33,474 nt of DNA, taken from positions 1 to 33,474 of the forward strand of contig CABYJW010000010.1 of the NCBI GenBank assembly GCA_902519465.1, written 5' to 3'. The notes beneath the pieces were generated by a model that ran no database searches, had not been told where the DNA came from, and saw nothing but the letters and a program-made list of their open reading frames with translations. Position numbers and translations under genes: made by a program. Origin of the DNA: an uncultured Pelagibacteraceae bacterium (lineage in GTDB: Bacteria; Pseudomonadota; Alphaproteobacteria; Pelagibacterales; Pelagibacteraceae). Shown piece after piece: positions 7,788 to 16,263 of the stretch; position 1 is the first letter of the stretch, and each line of letters opens with the position of its first letter.

Positions 7788-7913
7788 ATGAGAGTAGCAA
7801 GTTCTTTAAAATCACTAAAAAAAAGAGACCTCGATTCAAAGATGGTTCGAAGGAGAGGTAAAATCTATATAATTAATAAAAAAAAACCTAAATTCAAAGC
7901 TAGACAAGGCTAA
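7788..7913 (+). CDS. rpmJ: 50S ribosomal protein L36
   Basis: A 41-residue basic protein beginning [20 protein letters not shown] and ending [12 protein letters not shown], which matches the alphaproteobacterial L36. It lacks the Cys/His zinc ligands of the other L36 type and carries the usual insertion of this C-minus form. It starts seven bases after 5S rRNA with no recognisable Shine-Dalgarno sequence, and pntAA follows nine bases later. It is a component of the 50S subunit. Confidence 0.95.
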   Translation: MRVASSLKSLKKRDLDSKMVRRRGKIYIINKKKPKFKARQG

Positions 7914-7922
7914 TTTTTACTA

Positions 7923-9002
7923 ATGAATGTAGGGTCAACAAAAGAATTAAGTCCAGAAAAAAGAATTTCAATTACACCCGAAACATCCAAAAACTTTAAA
8001 AATTTAGGTTTAAAAGTCTTTTTAGAAAAAGGTTTTGGTGAAAGTTTAGGTTTTAGCGACAAGGATTATACTGATAATGGAGTGGAAATTTTAAACAGTC
8101 CTTCAGAAATTTTATCCAAAGTAGATTTGATTTGTAAAGTAAACTTCCCAGATGCTAAGGAGCTAGGACAAATTAAAGAAAACTCTCATTTAGTTGTATC
8201 AAATTATAATCCTGAAAAAGAAAAACAATTTCTTAAAAATAAAGTAAATATTTTTGCGTTAAATTTACTACCTAGAATAACAAGAGCTCAGTCAATGGAT
8301 GTTCTCTCTTCACAAGCTAATCTAGCAGGTTACAGAGCTGTTATAGAATCTATATATGAATACCAGAAGGCAGTTCCAATGATGATGACTGCAGCAGGTA
8401 CAGTTCCTGCAGCAAAAGTTTTAGTAGTTGGTGCAGGAGTTGCTGGATTACAAGCAATTGCAACTGCAAAAAGGTTAGGAGCGATAGTTTCTGCTACTGA
8501 TGTACGACTAACCGCAAAGGAACAAGTTGAGAGTTTAGGTGGAAAATTTTTAACAGTAGAGGGTTCTGAAAATTTAGAGACAAAAGGTGGTTACGCTAAA
8601 GAAGCAGGTGAGGATTTTAAGAAGAAACAAGCAGAAATGTTGGAAAACGCTGCATCAAAAAATGATATTATTATTTGTACCGCTTTAATACCTGGAAGAC
8701 CAGCGCCAAGAATTATAACAGAAAAAATGATAGACAAGATGAAATCTGGATCTATTATTTTTGACCTAGCTGTTGCCCAAGGTGGAAATGCAGCGTACTC
8801 AGAAGTAGATAAAGTTGTTAATAAAAAAGGAACAAAAATAATCGGAATATCTAATGTAATGAACAAATTACCTTTAACAGCGTCAAATTTATATGCAAAA
8901 AATTTATTTAGTTTTGTTAGAAATCTTTATAGTAAAGAAAAAAAACAATTTGTTATTAATCTTGAGGATGAAATTATTAAAAACACTTTGTTAAAGGAGT
9001 AG
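7923..9002 (+). CDS. pntAA: proton-translocating NAD(P) transhydrogenase, NAD(H)-binding subunit alpha-1
   Basis: Soluble domain I of the transhydrogenase, which binds NAD(H) and passes hydride to NADP in the PntB domain, driven by the proton gradient. It begins MNVGSTKELSPEKRISITPE, the expected start for this subunit. The Rossmann segment VLVVGAGVAGLQAIATAKRL and the following ATDVR are intact. Length is 359 residues, slightly under the Rhodospirillum subunit (about 384). The three-gene split arrangement (AA, AB, B) is usual in alphaproteobacteria. No clear Shine-Dalgarno sequence precedes it. Confidence 0.96.
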   Translation: MNVGSTKELSPEKRISITPETSKNFKNLGLKVFLEKGFGESLGFSDKDYTDNGVEILNSPSEILSKVDLICKVNFPDAKELGQIKENSHLVVSNYNPEKEKQFLKNKVNIFALNLLPRITRAQSMDVLSSQANLAGYRAVIESIYEYQKAVPMMMTAAGTVPAAKVLVVGAGVAGLQAIATAKRLGAIVSATDVRLTAKEQVESLGGKFLTVEGSENLETKGGYAKEAGEDFKKKQAEMLENAASKNDIIICTALIPGRPAPRIITEKMIDKMKSGSIIFDLAVAQGGNAAYSEVDKVVNKKGTKIIGISNVMNKLPLTASNLYAKNLFSFVRNLYSKEKKQFVINLEDEIIKNTLLKE

Positions 9003-9009
9003 AATTAAT

Positions 9010-9318
9010 ATGGAAATTGATCCGTTTATATTTAGGTTTAGTATTTTTATTTTAGCAATTTTTGTGGGTTACTATGTTGTTTGGAGTGTTACACCATCAC
9101 TTCATACTCCTTTAATGTCAGTGACTAACGCAATTTCATCAGTAATTATTGTTGGTGCAATCATTGCTGCATTAGCAGGGTCATCAGAAAATATTTTTGA
9201 AATATCAAGTATCTTTGGATTTTTAGCTATCGTTTTAGCAGCAGTAAATATTTTTGGTGGATTTTTAGTCACTCAAAGAATGCTCCAAATGTATAAGAAA
9301 AAGAAGAAAAATAAATAA
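9010..9318 (+). CDS. pntAB: NAD(P) transhydrogenase, membrane subunit alpha-2
   Basis: A small membrane subunit of 102 residues with three hydrophobic helices (roughly residues 6-26, 36-56 and 65-90). It forms part of the proton channel with PntB. It starts seven bases after pntAA, and its stop codon shares a base with the pntB start (TAATG), so the subunits are translated together. The Lys-rich C terminus probably faces the cytoplasm. Confidence 0.95.
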   Translation: MEIDPFIFRFSIFILAIFVGYYVVWSVTPSLHTPLMSVTNAISSVIIVGAIIAALAGSSENIFEISSIFGFLAIVLAAVNIFGGFLVTQRMLQMYKKKKKNK

Positions 9319-10715
9319 TGATTTCAGCAAACTTATCAGCAATATTTTATTTAGTTTCTGGAATACTTTTTATTCTTGCGCTTAGAGGTTTATCTTCACC
9401 TGAAACATCTAGGCAGGGAAACCTTTTTGGAATTCTAGGAATGATAATTGCTATAACTGTTACTTTTCTAACAGTAGGTAACTTTTCTACTTCAACAATT
9501 TATGTGTTTATATTTCTACTTGTTGGTGGAGCAATTGGAGCATTCATTGCTTTTAAAATTCCAATGACTGCTATGCCAGAGTTAGTAGCTGGTTTTCATA
9601 GTCTTGTTGGTTTAGCTGCAGTTTTTGTAGCTATATCTGCATTTAAAAATCCAGAAGCTTTTAACCTTGGTATCCCAGGCGATATAAAACTGGCAAGCTT
9701 GATTGAGATGTCAATTGGTGCAGCAGTAGGTGCAATTACCTTTTCTGGTTCAATAATAGCTTTTTTAAAACTAAGAGGGATAATGTCAGGATCGCCTATT
9801 ACTTTTCCTGGCCAACACATTGTTAATTTATTAATTGGAATATCAATTTTTGTATTAATTTATTTTTTATGTAGCTCACAGTCAGAAAGCTTCTTTTGGA
9901 GCATGATTGCAATATCTTTTTTAATTGGTGTTCTTTTAATTATTCCAATTGGTGGAGCAGATATGCCTGTAGTAATTTCAATGTTAAATTCTTACTCAGG
10001 CTGGGCAGCAGCTGGTATTGGTTTTACTTTAGAAAATACAGCATTAATAATAACAGGAGCACTTGTAGGATCATCTGGTGCAATTCTTTCATATATAATG
10101 TGTAAGGGAATGAACAGATCATTCTTTAGTGTGATACTTGGTGGATTTGGTGGAGACGCAAGCGTTAGCAAAGATAAGAAAAAAGATCAAAAGCCAGTTA
10201 AGAGCGGTAATGCAGAAGATGCAGCATTTCTTTTAAAAAATGCTTCTTCAGTAATTATCGTACCAGGATATGGTATGGCAGTTGCACAAGCTCAACATGC
10301 ATTAAGGGAGATGGTAGATACTTTAAAGAAAAACGATATTAAAGTTTCTTATGCTGTTCACCCTGTAGCTGGAAGAATGCCTGGACACATGAATGTATTA
10401 TTAGCAGAAGCAAACGTGCCATATGATGAAGTATTTGAATTAGACGATATTAATAATGACTTTGCAAATACAGATGTTGCTTTTGTAATTGGTGCTAACG
10501 ATGTTACTAACCCTGTCGCAAAAACAGATCCGCAGAGCCCAATTTTTGGAATGCCAGTATTAGATGTTGAAAAATGTAAGTCTGTTTTATTCGTTAAAAG
10601 AAGTTTATCCCCAGGGTATGCAGGTGTCGATAATGAACTATTCTATAGAGAAAATACAATGATGTTATTTGCTGATGCAAAAAAAATGACAGAAGATATA
10701 GTTAAGAATATTTAA
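9318..10715 (+). CDS. pntB: NAD(P) transhydrogenase subunit beta
   Basis: The NADP(H)-binding subunit. The N-terminal 270 or so residues hold multiple membrane helices, including the AGFHSLVGLAAVF segment with the conserved His of the proton path. A charged linker follows (KDKKKDQK), then the NADP domain with GYGMAVAQAQHALREM, HPVAGRMPGHMNVLLAEA and GANDVTNPVA. At 465 residues it is full length. The complex makes NADPH for biosynthesis at the cost of proton-motive force. It is followed two bases later by the transaldolase gene. Confidence 0.96.
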   Translation: MISANLSAIFYLVSGILFILALRGLSSPETSRQGNLFGILGMIIAITVTFLTVGNFSTSTIYVFIFLLVGGAIGAFIAFKIPMTAMPELVAGFHSLVGLAAVFVAISAFKNPEAFNLGIPGDIKLASLIEMSIGAAVGAITFSGSIIAFLKLRGIMSGSPITFPGQHIVNLLIGISIFVLIYFLCSSQSESFFWSMIAISFLIGVLLIIPIGGADMPVVISMLNSYSGWAAAGIGFTLENTALIITGALVGSSGAILSYIMCKGMNRSFFSVILGGFGGDASVSKDKKKDQKPVKSGNAEDAAFLLKNASSVIIVPGYGMAVAQAQHALREMVDTLKKNDIKVSYAVHPVAGRMPGHMNVLLAEANVPYDEVFELDDINNDFANTDVAFVIGANDVTNPVAKTDPQSPIFGMPVLDVEKCKSVLFVKRSLSPGYAGVDNELFYRENTMMLFADAKKMTEDIVKNI

Positions 10716-10717
10716 AA

Positions 10718-11419
10718 ATGCCTAAAACCAAAATTTTTTGTGATATTGCTGACAGTAAGGCAATAAATAATTTTAATAAAAAATCAATTGTAAATGGTTT
10801 CACTACCAATCCAAGCTTAATGAGAAAAGCTGGGGCCAAAAGTTATGAAAAATATTCAAAAATTTTATTAAAAATTTGTAAAAAGAAACCAATTTCTTTA
10901 GAAGTTTTTGCAGATAATTTAAAAGATATGGAAAAACAAGCTTTAAAAATAAACTCTTGGGGTAAAAATATTTATGTTAAAATCCCTGTAGTAAACAGCA
11001 AAGGCAAGTTCACCGGTCAATTGATAAGAAAATTAAACAAAAAAAGAATTAAACTTAATATAACTGCTGTTTACACAATTGCTCAAGTTAAGAAGATAAA
11101 TAAATGTCTTGATAATAAAACCAATTCAATCATTTCAATTTTTTCTGGTCGTATGGCTGATGTTGGAAAAGATCCAGTACCCATTATCAAAAAAGCTGTT
11201 CAAATGACCAATAAAAAAAATAAGGTTGAAATACTTTGGGCAAGCGTAAGAGAGCCGTATAACTATATTCAAGCTAAACAATTAGGTTGCCAAATCATTA
11301 CAATGCCACCTAAAATAATTGAAAAAGTATCTAATTTCGGAAAGTCATTTGACCGACTAACAAAAGATACTGTGATAGCATTCTTAAAAGATAGTAGAAA
11401 ATCAAAGTTTAGAATTTAG
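10718..11419 (+). CDS. tal: small transaldolase / fructose-6-phosphate aldolase family protein
   Basis: A Schiff-base aldolase of the TalC/FSA subfamily, probably transaldolase of the non-oxidative pentose phosphate pathway, or a fructose-6-phosphate aldolase. D9 in FCDIAD, the TTNPSL motif (29-34) and the Schiff-base lysine K88 in IYVKIPVV are in the expected places. NITAVYT and FSGRMADVGKDP complete the barrel motifs. Length is 233 residues, a little over the usual 215-220. It follows pntB by two bases, so probably shares its transcript. It converges with the DMT permease gene with a single base between their stop codons, leaving no room for a separate terminator. Confidence 0.9.
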   Translation: MPKTKIFCDIADSKAINNFNKKSIVNGFTTNPSLMRKAGAKSYEKYSKILLKICKKKPISLEVFADNLKDMEKQALKINSWGKNIYVKIPVVNSKGKFTGQLIRKLNKKRIKLNITAVYTIAQVKKINKCLDNKTNSIISIFSGRMADVGKDPVPIIKKAVQMTNKKNKVEILWASVREPYNYIQAKQLGCQIITMPPKIIEKVSNFGKSFDRLTKDTVIAFLKDSRKSKFRI

Positions 11420-11420
11420 A

Positions 11421-12341
11421 TTATTTCTTAATAGGAATAGTTGGGTGTCTTGCTGTTGAAGTAACAATATTTTTCTTAAGCTGCATTTCTCTAAACACAA
11501 TATATAAACCTGCGCCTATTATTATTATATTTCCGATATAATTATTTAATGTTGGAATTTCAGAGAAAATAAAATAACCCACCAAAACCCCACCAAATAT
11601 TTGCACATAAAGAATTGAGCCAAAAATAGCTCCGGGTAAATGTCTTGCTGCATTTACTACAAAAATTGTTGCAATTCCCCTCATTAAACCTGCAGCCCCA
11701 TTTAACATTAAGTGGTCTAGAGAGACTGGCTTAAAAATAAATAAGGCAAAAACTCCCGTTAAAACAAGCATTAATATTTTTCCATAAATCAAAAATGAGA
11801 ATAGATTTTCTTTAACACCGTACTTTCTAACTATTAAATAACTTGCTGAAGCAAATATTGGGCAGAAAAGCGCTAAAAAAATATAATTATCATACTCTGT
11901 GCCAAAAGGATTAATGGAAATTATTGCTCCAATAAAACCAATCAATATTGCTGTGAACCTTTTCCATCTTACCACTTCACCTAAAAATAAAACTGACCCA
12001 ATAGTGATTAACAAAGGAATTAAAAATACAATGCTGTACATCGTAACCATCGGTAAGCGATAAAATCCTGTGTAACCAAAAAATAATGCTAAAGCCATTG
12101 TTAAAGCTCTAAAAAAATGAACTGTAAAGTTAGCTTTTTTTAATTTTCTCCAACCGTTTAAAGTTTGTGTGTATAAAACTATTGGGATTAAAGCGAACCA
12201 GGAATTTACAAAAATAATTTGAACAATTGAATAATCTGAACCTAAATATTTAACAATAGAGTCACTTCCTACAAACAGGAAATAAGCAAAGCATGCAAGA
12301 ATAAAGTCTGTAAGGTAGACCCTTTCCGTAACTGATTTCAT
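11421..12341 (-). CDS. DMT-superfamily (EamA) permease
   Basis: An inner-membrane protein of 306 residues with about ten helices in two EamA repeats (roughly 8-140 and 150-285). The ends are basic (KKNIVTS, PTIPIKK). EamA proteins export or import small metabolites; the substrate cannot be read from sequence. It lies 40 bases downstream of livG in the same direction and may be the fourth gene of the livK-livM-livG unit. A short inverted repeat (TTAGTT/AACTAA) in the gap and a TATATT stretch could instead give it its own promoter. Confidence 0.88.
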   Translation of the reverse strand: MKSVTERVYLTDFILACFAYFLFVGSDSIVKYLGSDYSIVQIIFVNSWFALIPIVLYTQTLNGWRKLKKANFTVHFFRALTMALALFFGYTGFYRLPMVTMYSIVFLIPLLITIGSVLFLGEVVRWKRFTAILIGFIGAIISINPFGTEYDNYIFLALFCPIFASASYLIVRKYGVKENLFSFLIYGKILMLVLTGVFALFIFKPVSLDHLMLNGAAGLMRGIATIFVVNAARHLPGAIFGSILYVQIFGGVLVGYFIFSEIPTLNNYIGNIIIIGAGLYIVFREMQLKKNIVTSTARHPTIPIKK

Positions 12342-12381
12342 TGAAGCTTAGTTTATTAACTAAAATAATATACCGGTTGTA

Positions 12382-13179
12382 TTAAACTGCAAGTGCTTTT
12401 CTCATTTCTTCGTCATCCATTTTTTTACCTAGATAAGCCTCAATTACAGCGTTATCATCCTTGATCTGGGTAGGGGTACCCTCTGCTATCTTTTCACCAT
12501 GATCAAGAACTGTAACTTTACTGCAGGTATCCATAACCACTTTTAATATGTGCTCAATTATAATTAGTGTTAAGCCGTATTTTTCTTTTAACCGCATTAA
12601 TATCTTCATCAAATTATCAACGTTCACTGGTGATAGACCCGCAGCAGGTTCATCTAACATTAATAACTTTGGTTTTCCTGCAATAGCTCTAGCTAAAACA
12701 AGAAGTCTTCTTTGACCTCCTGATAGTTCACTCGCATTTAACTCTGCGTAGTCAGCCAAACCAACAAAAGAAAGAAGCTCCATCATTTCCTCTTTAATGG
12801 TTTTCTCTTGATCCCATATCTTTTTTCTACCAGTAACAGCATCAATAAAACTATATGGTACTAAAGTATGATAGCCTGACATTACATTGTTTATTACTGA
12901 CATATCTTGATACAACCTTAGTAATTGAAATGTTCTAGCTAATCCAAGCTCTCCAACTTTGTGTGGAGGCTCATTAGTAATATCCTTACCATCAAACTCA
13001 ATGTAGCTACCTGGATCTGGTTCATAAACACCAGATACTAAATTAAAAAAAGTACTTTTTCCTGAACCATTTGGTCCGATAATTCCTCTAATTTCGTTTG
13101 CTGGCAATTCAAAATCAACTTTATTTATAGCTTTTAATCCACCAAATGCTTTCATTAACTTTTTTGTTTTTAATAACAT
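12382..13179 (-). CDS. livG: HAAT-family ABC transporter ATPase, LivG type
   Basis: One of two ATPases of a branched-chain-amino-acid/amide-type importer. Walker A is GPNGSGKST (35-43). The signature is LSGGQRRLLVLARAI. Walker B is LLMLDEPAAGLSP, followed by the switch His in IIEH. The C-terminal extension (about 20 residues after AYLGKK) is normal for LivG. It is transcribed from livM, with which it shares one base. Its partner ATPase LivF and permease LivH are on the opposite strand beyond livK. Confidence 0.94.
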   Translation of the reverse strand: MLLKTKKLMKAFGGLKAINKVDFELPANEIRGIIGPNGSGKSTFFNLVSGVYEPDPGSYIEFDGKDITNEPPHKVGELGLARTFQLLRLYQDMSVINNVMSGYHTLVPYSFIDAVTGRKKIWDQEKTIKEEMMELLSFVGLADYAELNASELSGGQRRLLVLARAIAGKPKLLMLDEPAAGLSPVNVDNLMKILMRLKEKYGLTLIIIEHILKVVMDTCSKVTVLDHGEKIAEGTPTQIKDDNAVIEAYLGKKMDDEEMRKALAV

Positions 13180-14168
13180 TATTTACTCGCTGCTCCTGTT
13201 TTGGTTTTAAATCTTCTATCAATAAAATATTTGTCGATAAATCCACCAATACCCTTAGGCATAAATAGAATTGTTAATACAATTGTTAATCCAAAAATAA
13301 ATAATTGATATTCATAAAGAGGTCTTGTTAAATCATAGACAATCGTAATAATAATAGCTCCAATTATTCCTCCCCAAATATGGCCTAAACCACCAAAAAC
13401 AACCATGGCTAAGAAAGTTACCATTTCAATTACAGTATAATTGTTTGGATGAATATATCCTGGAGGTAAATGAGCGTATACTGCACCCGCACCTCCTGCA
13501 AACATTGCGCTTAAAACGAAAGCTAGCATTTTATGTTTTTTTACATTTATTCCTGATGCTGCTGCAGAAATCGGATCTTCTCTCACAGCCATAAAAGCTC
13601 TTCCAACTGAAGATCTTAAAACACTAAAAGAAAAATAAATTGCGATAAGCATTACTGGCATCGCTATATAATAATATTTATCTGGAGTATCAAAGGGTAC
13701 TCCAAAAATTATTGGCTGAGGTATATTGGAAATCCCATAAGTTGACATAAAAAAATCTCCATTTTCAATAAATAATCGTATTGCCTCTCCACCACCAAGG
13801 GTAGCTAAGGCTAAATATGGACCTTCTAATCTAAAAGATGGAATTGCGAAAGCCACACCAAATAAACCAGCTATTAATATGGCTGCAGGCAAAGTTAACC
13901 ACAAACCAGAACCTAAATATAAAAACATACATCCAGCGGTGTATGAACCAACCGCATATATCCCAACATGTCCTACAGTAACCTGTCCACAAAATCCTTT
14001 AACAATATTCAGTCCTGCAGCAACAATAATATTAATGCAAATTAAACTTGCTAAATGTGATTGATATAAATCTGTAAAAAAAACAGATGGGACCAACATT
14101 AAAATTATAAAAGCAATAATAAAACCTAGAAAAGGATATTGTCTTATAATTTCTTTGAATTTATCCAT
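13179..14168 (-). CDS. livM: HAAT-family ABC transporter permease, LivM type
   Basis: An inner-membrane permease subunit of 329 residues with about nine hydrophobic segments. Diagnostic stretches are FCGQVTVGHVGIYAVGSYTAG near residue 60, SAAASGINVKKHKMLAFVLSA (the EAA-like cytoplasmic loop contacting the ATPases) and MVVFGGLGHIWGGIIGA. It forms a heterodimer with LivH. It sits between livK and livG. A terminator-like hairpin separates it from livK, so it is probably made in lower amounts than the binding protein. Confidence 0.94.
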   Translation of the reverse strand: MDKFKEIIRQYPFLGFIIAFIILMLVPSVFFTDLYQSHLASLICINIIVAAGLNIVKGFCGQVTVGHVGIYAVGSYTAGCMFLYLGSGLWLTLPAAILIAGLFGVAFAIPSFRLEGPYLALATLGGGEAIRLFIENGDFFMSTYGISNIPQPIIFGVPFDTPDKYYYIAMPVMLIAIYFSFSVLRSSVGRAFMAVREDPISAAASGINVKKHKMLAFVLSAMFAGGAGAVYAHLPPGYIHPNNYTVIEMVTFLAMVVFGGLGHIWGGIIGAIIITIVYDLTRPLYEYQLFIFGLTIVLTILFMPKGIGGFIDKYFIDRRFKTKTGAASK

Positions 14169-14193
14169 TTTTTATTGCCTTAAGATTAAAAAA

Positions 14194-14221
14194 TGAGCGG
14201 TAGTAATTAAACTACCGCTCA
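14194..14221 (-). terminator. intercistronic hairpin with U-tract between livK and livM
   Basis: A perfect 11-base inverted repeat (TGAGCGGTAGT and ACTACCGCTCA) with a six-base AT loop lies 13 bases after the livK stop. Read on the minus strand it is followed by six T, the form of an intrinsic terminator. Its GC-rich stem stands out in this AT-rich genome. It probably ends most livK transcripts, or protects their 3' ends, and lets a minority read through to livM and livG. Confidence 0.8.
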
Positions 14222-14234
14222 CAAATTTTAGTTA

Positions 14235-15431
14235 TTAAAGACCTGCGCTAGCGTTAAATGTAACTGTACCAGCAACTTTAGTCTTCCAGTTTTTACCACC
14301 TTTAGTGTACTCGATCATAACAGGTGTTCTGTTACCATCTCTACACTCAGGCGTACCAGCAGCACAGAAGCTGATTGGTCCCGAAGCTAAACCAGTAAAG
14401 TTAGTTATACCAGCTATAGCGTCTCTTACAGCTTTTCTATCAGATGCAAGATCACCGCTAAATCCTTTTTCTGCTTTTTCTAATGCAGGTTTTAACATAG
14501 TTAATAAATCCTCCATTTGAGAAAAGTCGTGACCAGGAACTACTCCATATCTTTTCTTAATATGTTTTACAAAGTCTTTAGCTATCGGTCTTGTGTCTGA
14601 AGCGGCAAATGCTGCAGCGTAAGAAACACCAACAGCGGCTTTACCAGCGTTTGTTGGAACTTCAACTTTTGATGCAACTGAGTTTGCTACTCTTGCAACA
14701 CTCTTTGGTATACCGACTTCGTAAGATTGTACTAAACATCTTACAGTTTCATCGACTAGACCTGAGCATACAAGTGCATCTGGATTAGTTGCTTTAGCTT
14801 TTAATAAATAAGATCTAAAGTCAGTTTCTTTTTCTCCAGCTTGTGCTTCGTAAACAGGATCAACACCATACTCTGATTTCACGTATGCGATCATAGATTT
14901 TGAAAAATCCATACTAGCTTGGTCAGGTACATAGATATGAGCTATCTTCGTACCAGCATTTTCTGCTGTGAACTTAGCTTGTACTATTTTGTAAAATCTA
15001 GATGATACAGGAACTCTGAATATCCATTCACTTCCTGTTAACGTGATTTTTGAACTTGTTGAGTGTGGAATGATTTGTGGAACTTTAGCTTTAGAAATTA
15101 CTGGTACCATTGGTAAAGTAACTGAACTACAGCTAGATCCAATTATAACGTGAACGTTATCTTGGTATGCAAGCTTTGTAGCATTTGCAACACCTTTTTC
15201 AGATTTACATTCATCATTGTAAAGTATCAAATCAACTTTTTTTCCGTTAATACCGCCAGAAGAATTCCACTCCGCAACAGTATCTTGAATTAACTCACCA
15301 TGTTTATAGCCAACATCAGATAGCATTCTAAATGAAACACCAATTTTGATGTCTTTAGCTTGTGCTACTGAAGTAACTAGTAAACTAACAGCAAGTAATA
15401 AACTTGAAAAAATTATATTTATTTTTTTCAT
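14235..15431 (-). CDS. livK: periplasmic substrate-binding protein of HAAT-family ABC transporter
   Basis: A type I periplasmic binding protein of 398 residues. A signal peptide is clear: MKK, a hydrophobic core, then a likely cut after AQA at residue 25. The mature part begins KDIKIGVSFRML, and lobes follow the LivK/AmiC/urea-binding pattern (IIGSSCSSVTLPMVPVISKAKVP, FRVPVSSRFYKI). Six or so Cys residues could form disulfides. GC and codon use look higher than neighbours, typical of a highly expressed SAR11 binding protein. A strong Shine-Dalgarno (AAGGGAG) precedes the ATG. The ligand is unknown: relatives bind amino acids, amides, urea or aromatic acids. The linked CoA-ligase cluster hints at a carboxylate. 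Confidence 0.93.
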   Translation of the reverse strand: MKKINIIFSSLLLAVSLLVTSVAQAKDIKIGVSFRMLSDVGYKHGELIQDTVAEWNSSGGINGKKVDLILYNDECKSEKGVANATKLAYQDNVHVIIGSSCSSVTLPMVPVISKAKVPQIIPHSTSSKITLTGSEWIFRVPVSSRFYKIVQAKFTAENAGTKIAHIYVPDQASMDFSKSMIAYVKSEYGVDPVYEAQAGEKETDFRSYLLKAKATNPDALVCSGLVDETVRCLVQSYEVGIPKSVARVANSVASKVEVPTNAGKAAVGVSYAAAFAASDTRPIAKDFVKHIKKRYGVVPGHDFSQMEDLLTMLKPALEKAEKGFSGDLASDRKAVRDAIAGITNFTGLASGPISFCAAGTPECRDGNRTPVMIEYTKGGKNWKTKVAGTVTFNASAGL

Positions 15432-15537
15432 GTTTCTCCCTTCTTTAATTTATGTATCTTCGGCGTTTTTAATTGACGACGAAGCCTTTATTTAATTAAA
15501 TGTATTAGATTAAAGAAACAATTTTAAGTCAACAGCT
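15432..15537. promoter_or_regulatory. divergent promoter region of the transporter/catabolic island, with operator-like inverted repeat
   Basis: The 106-base gap between the divergent livK and livF starts is the longest non-coding gap in the window. TTGACG (15473-15478) and TTAAAT (15496-15501), 17 bases apart, form a candidate rightward promoter. An inverted repeat CTTCGGCG (15458-15465) and CGACGAAG (15477-15484), 7 of 8 bases complementary, overlaps its -35 element and is GC-rich against an AT-rich background, as expected for an operator. No regulator gene is adjacent. The promoter call is tentative; the repeat is directly visible. Confidence 0.45.
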
Positions 15538-16263
15538 ATGCTCAAAATAAAAAACTTAATTTCTGGTTACGGTTCAGTGCAAATACTAAACGGAGCCAAT
15601 ATGAAAGTAGATAATCAATCCATAGTTGCATTACTTGGCGGAAATGGAACAGGTAAATCCACTATATTAAAAGCTTGCTCAGGAATAATTAGAACTTGGA
15701 AAGGAAGTATAAATTTTAATGGAGAAGACATTCAAAATTTACCGCCACACAACATTGTAGAAAAAGGTTTGGTTCAAGTCACTCAAGGAAAAGACGTTTT
15801 TCCTGCTATGACAGTTTTAGAAAATTTAAGATTAGGAGGTTTTACACTTAAATCAAAGCAAACATTAAATGATAATATAGAAAAAGTTTTTAATTATTTT
15901 CCAAGATTAAATGAAAGAAAAAGCCAGTTGGCTGCAACTTTATCAGGCGGTGAATTACAAATGCTTTGTATTGGAAGGGGTTTAATGTCAAATCCTAAGA
16001 TGATCATGCTAGATGAACCAAGTGCAGCGCTAGCACCGCAAATTGTTTTAGATATTTTTAAAAATATTAATAAAATTAGAAAAGATGGCCTAACAGTTTT
16101 GGTAGTAGAACAAAATGTTAGAATGGCTCTTTTGCTTGCAGATTACGGTTATGTAATAAAGGACGGAGTAATTAATGTTGAGGGAGAGTCTAAAAAATTG
16201 ATGTACGACGAGTCTGTGAAAGATTCATATTTAGGTGGGGGAGGTACAACAGCAAATGTTTAA
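15538..16263 (+). CDS. livF: HAAT-family ABC transporter ATPase, LivF type
   Basis: The second ATPase of the importer, 241 residues. Walker A GGNGTGKST is at 34-42 (Gly replaces the more usual Pro or Arg before the Asn). The signature is LSGGELQMLCIGRGLM. Walker B is MIMLDEPSAALAP. VVEQNVRMALLLADYGYVIKDG is diagnostic of LivF. It is the first gene of the rightward arm, divergent from livK. Its end overlaps livH, and the Gly-rich C terminus (GGGGTTANV) is encoded by the livH ribosome-binding region. Confidence 0.94.
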   Translation: MLKIKNLISGYGSVQILNGANMKVDNQSIVALLGGNGTGKSTILKACSGIIRTWKGSINFNGEDIQNLPPHNIVEKGLVQVTQGKDVFPAMTVLENLRLGGFTLKSKQTLNDNIEKVFNYFPRLNERKSQLAATLSGGELQMLCIGRGLMSNPKMIMLDEPSAALAPQIVLDIFKNINKIRKDGLTVLVVEQNVRMALLLADYGYVIKDGVINVEGESKKLMYDESVKDSYLGGGGTTANV

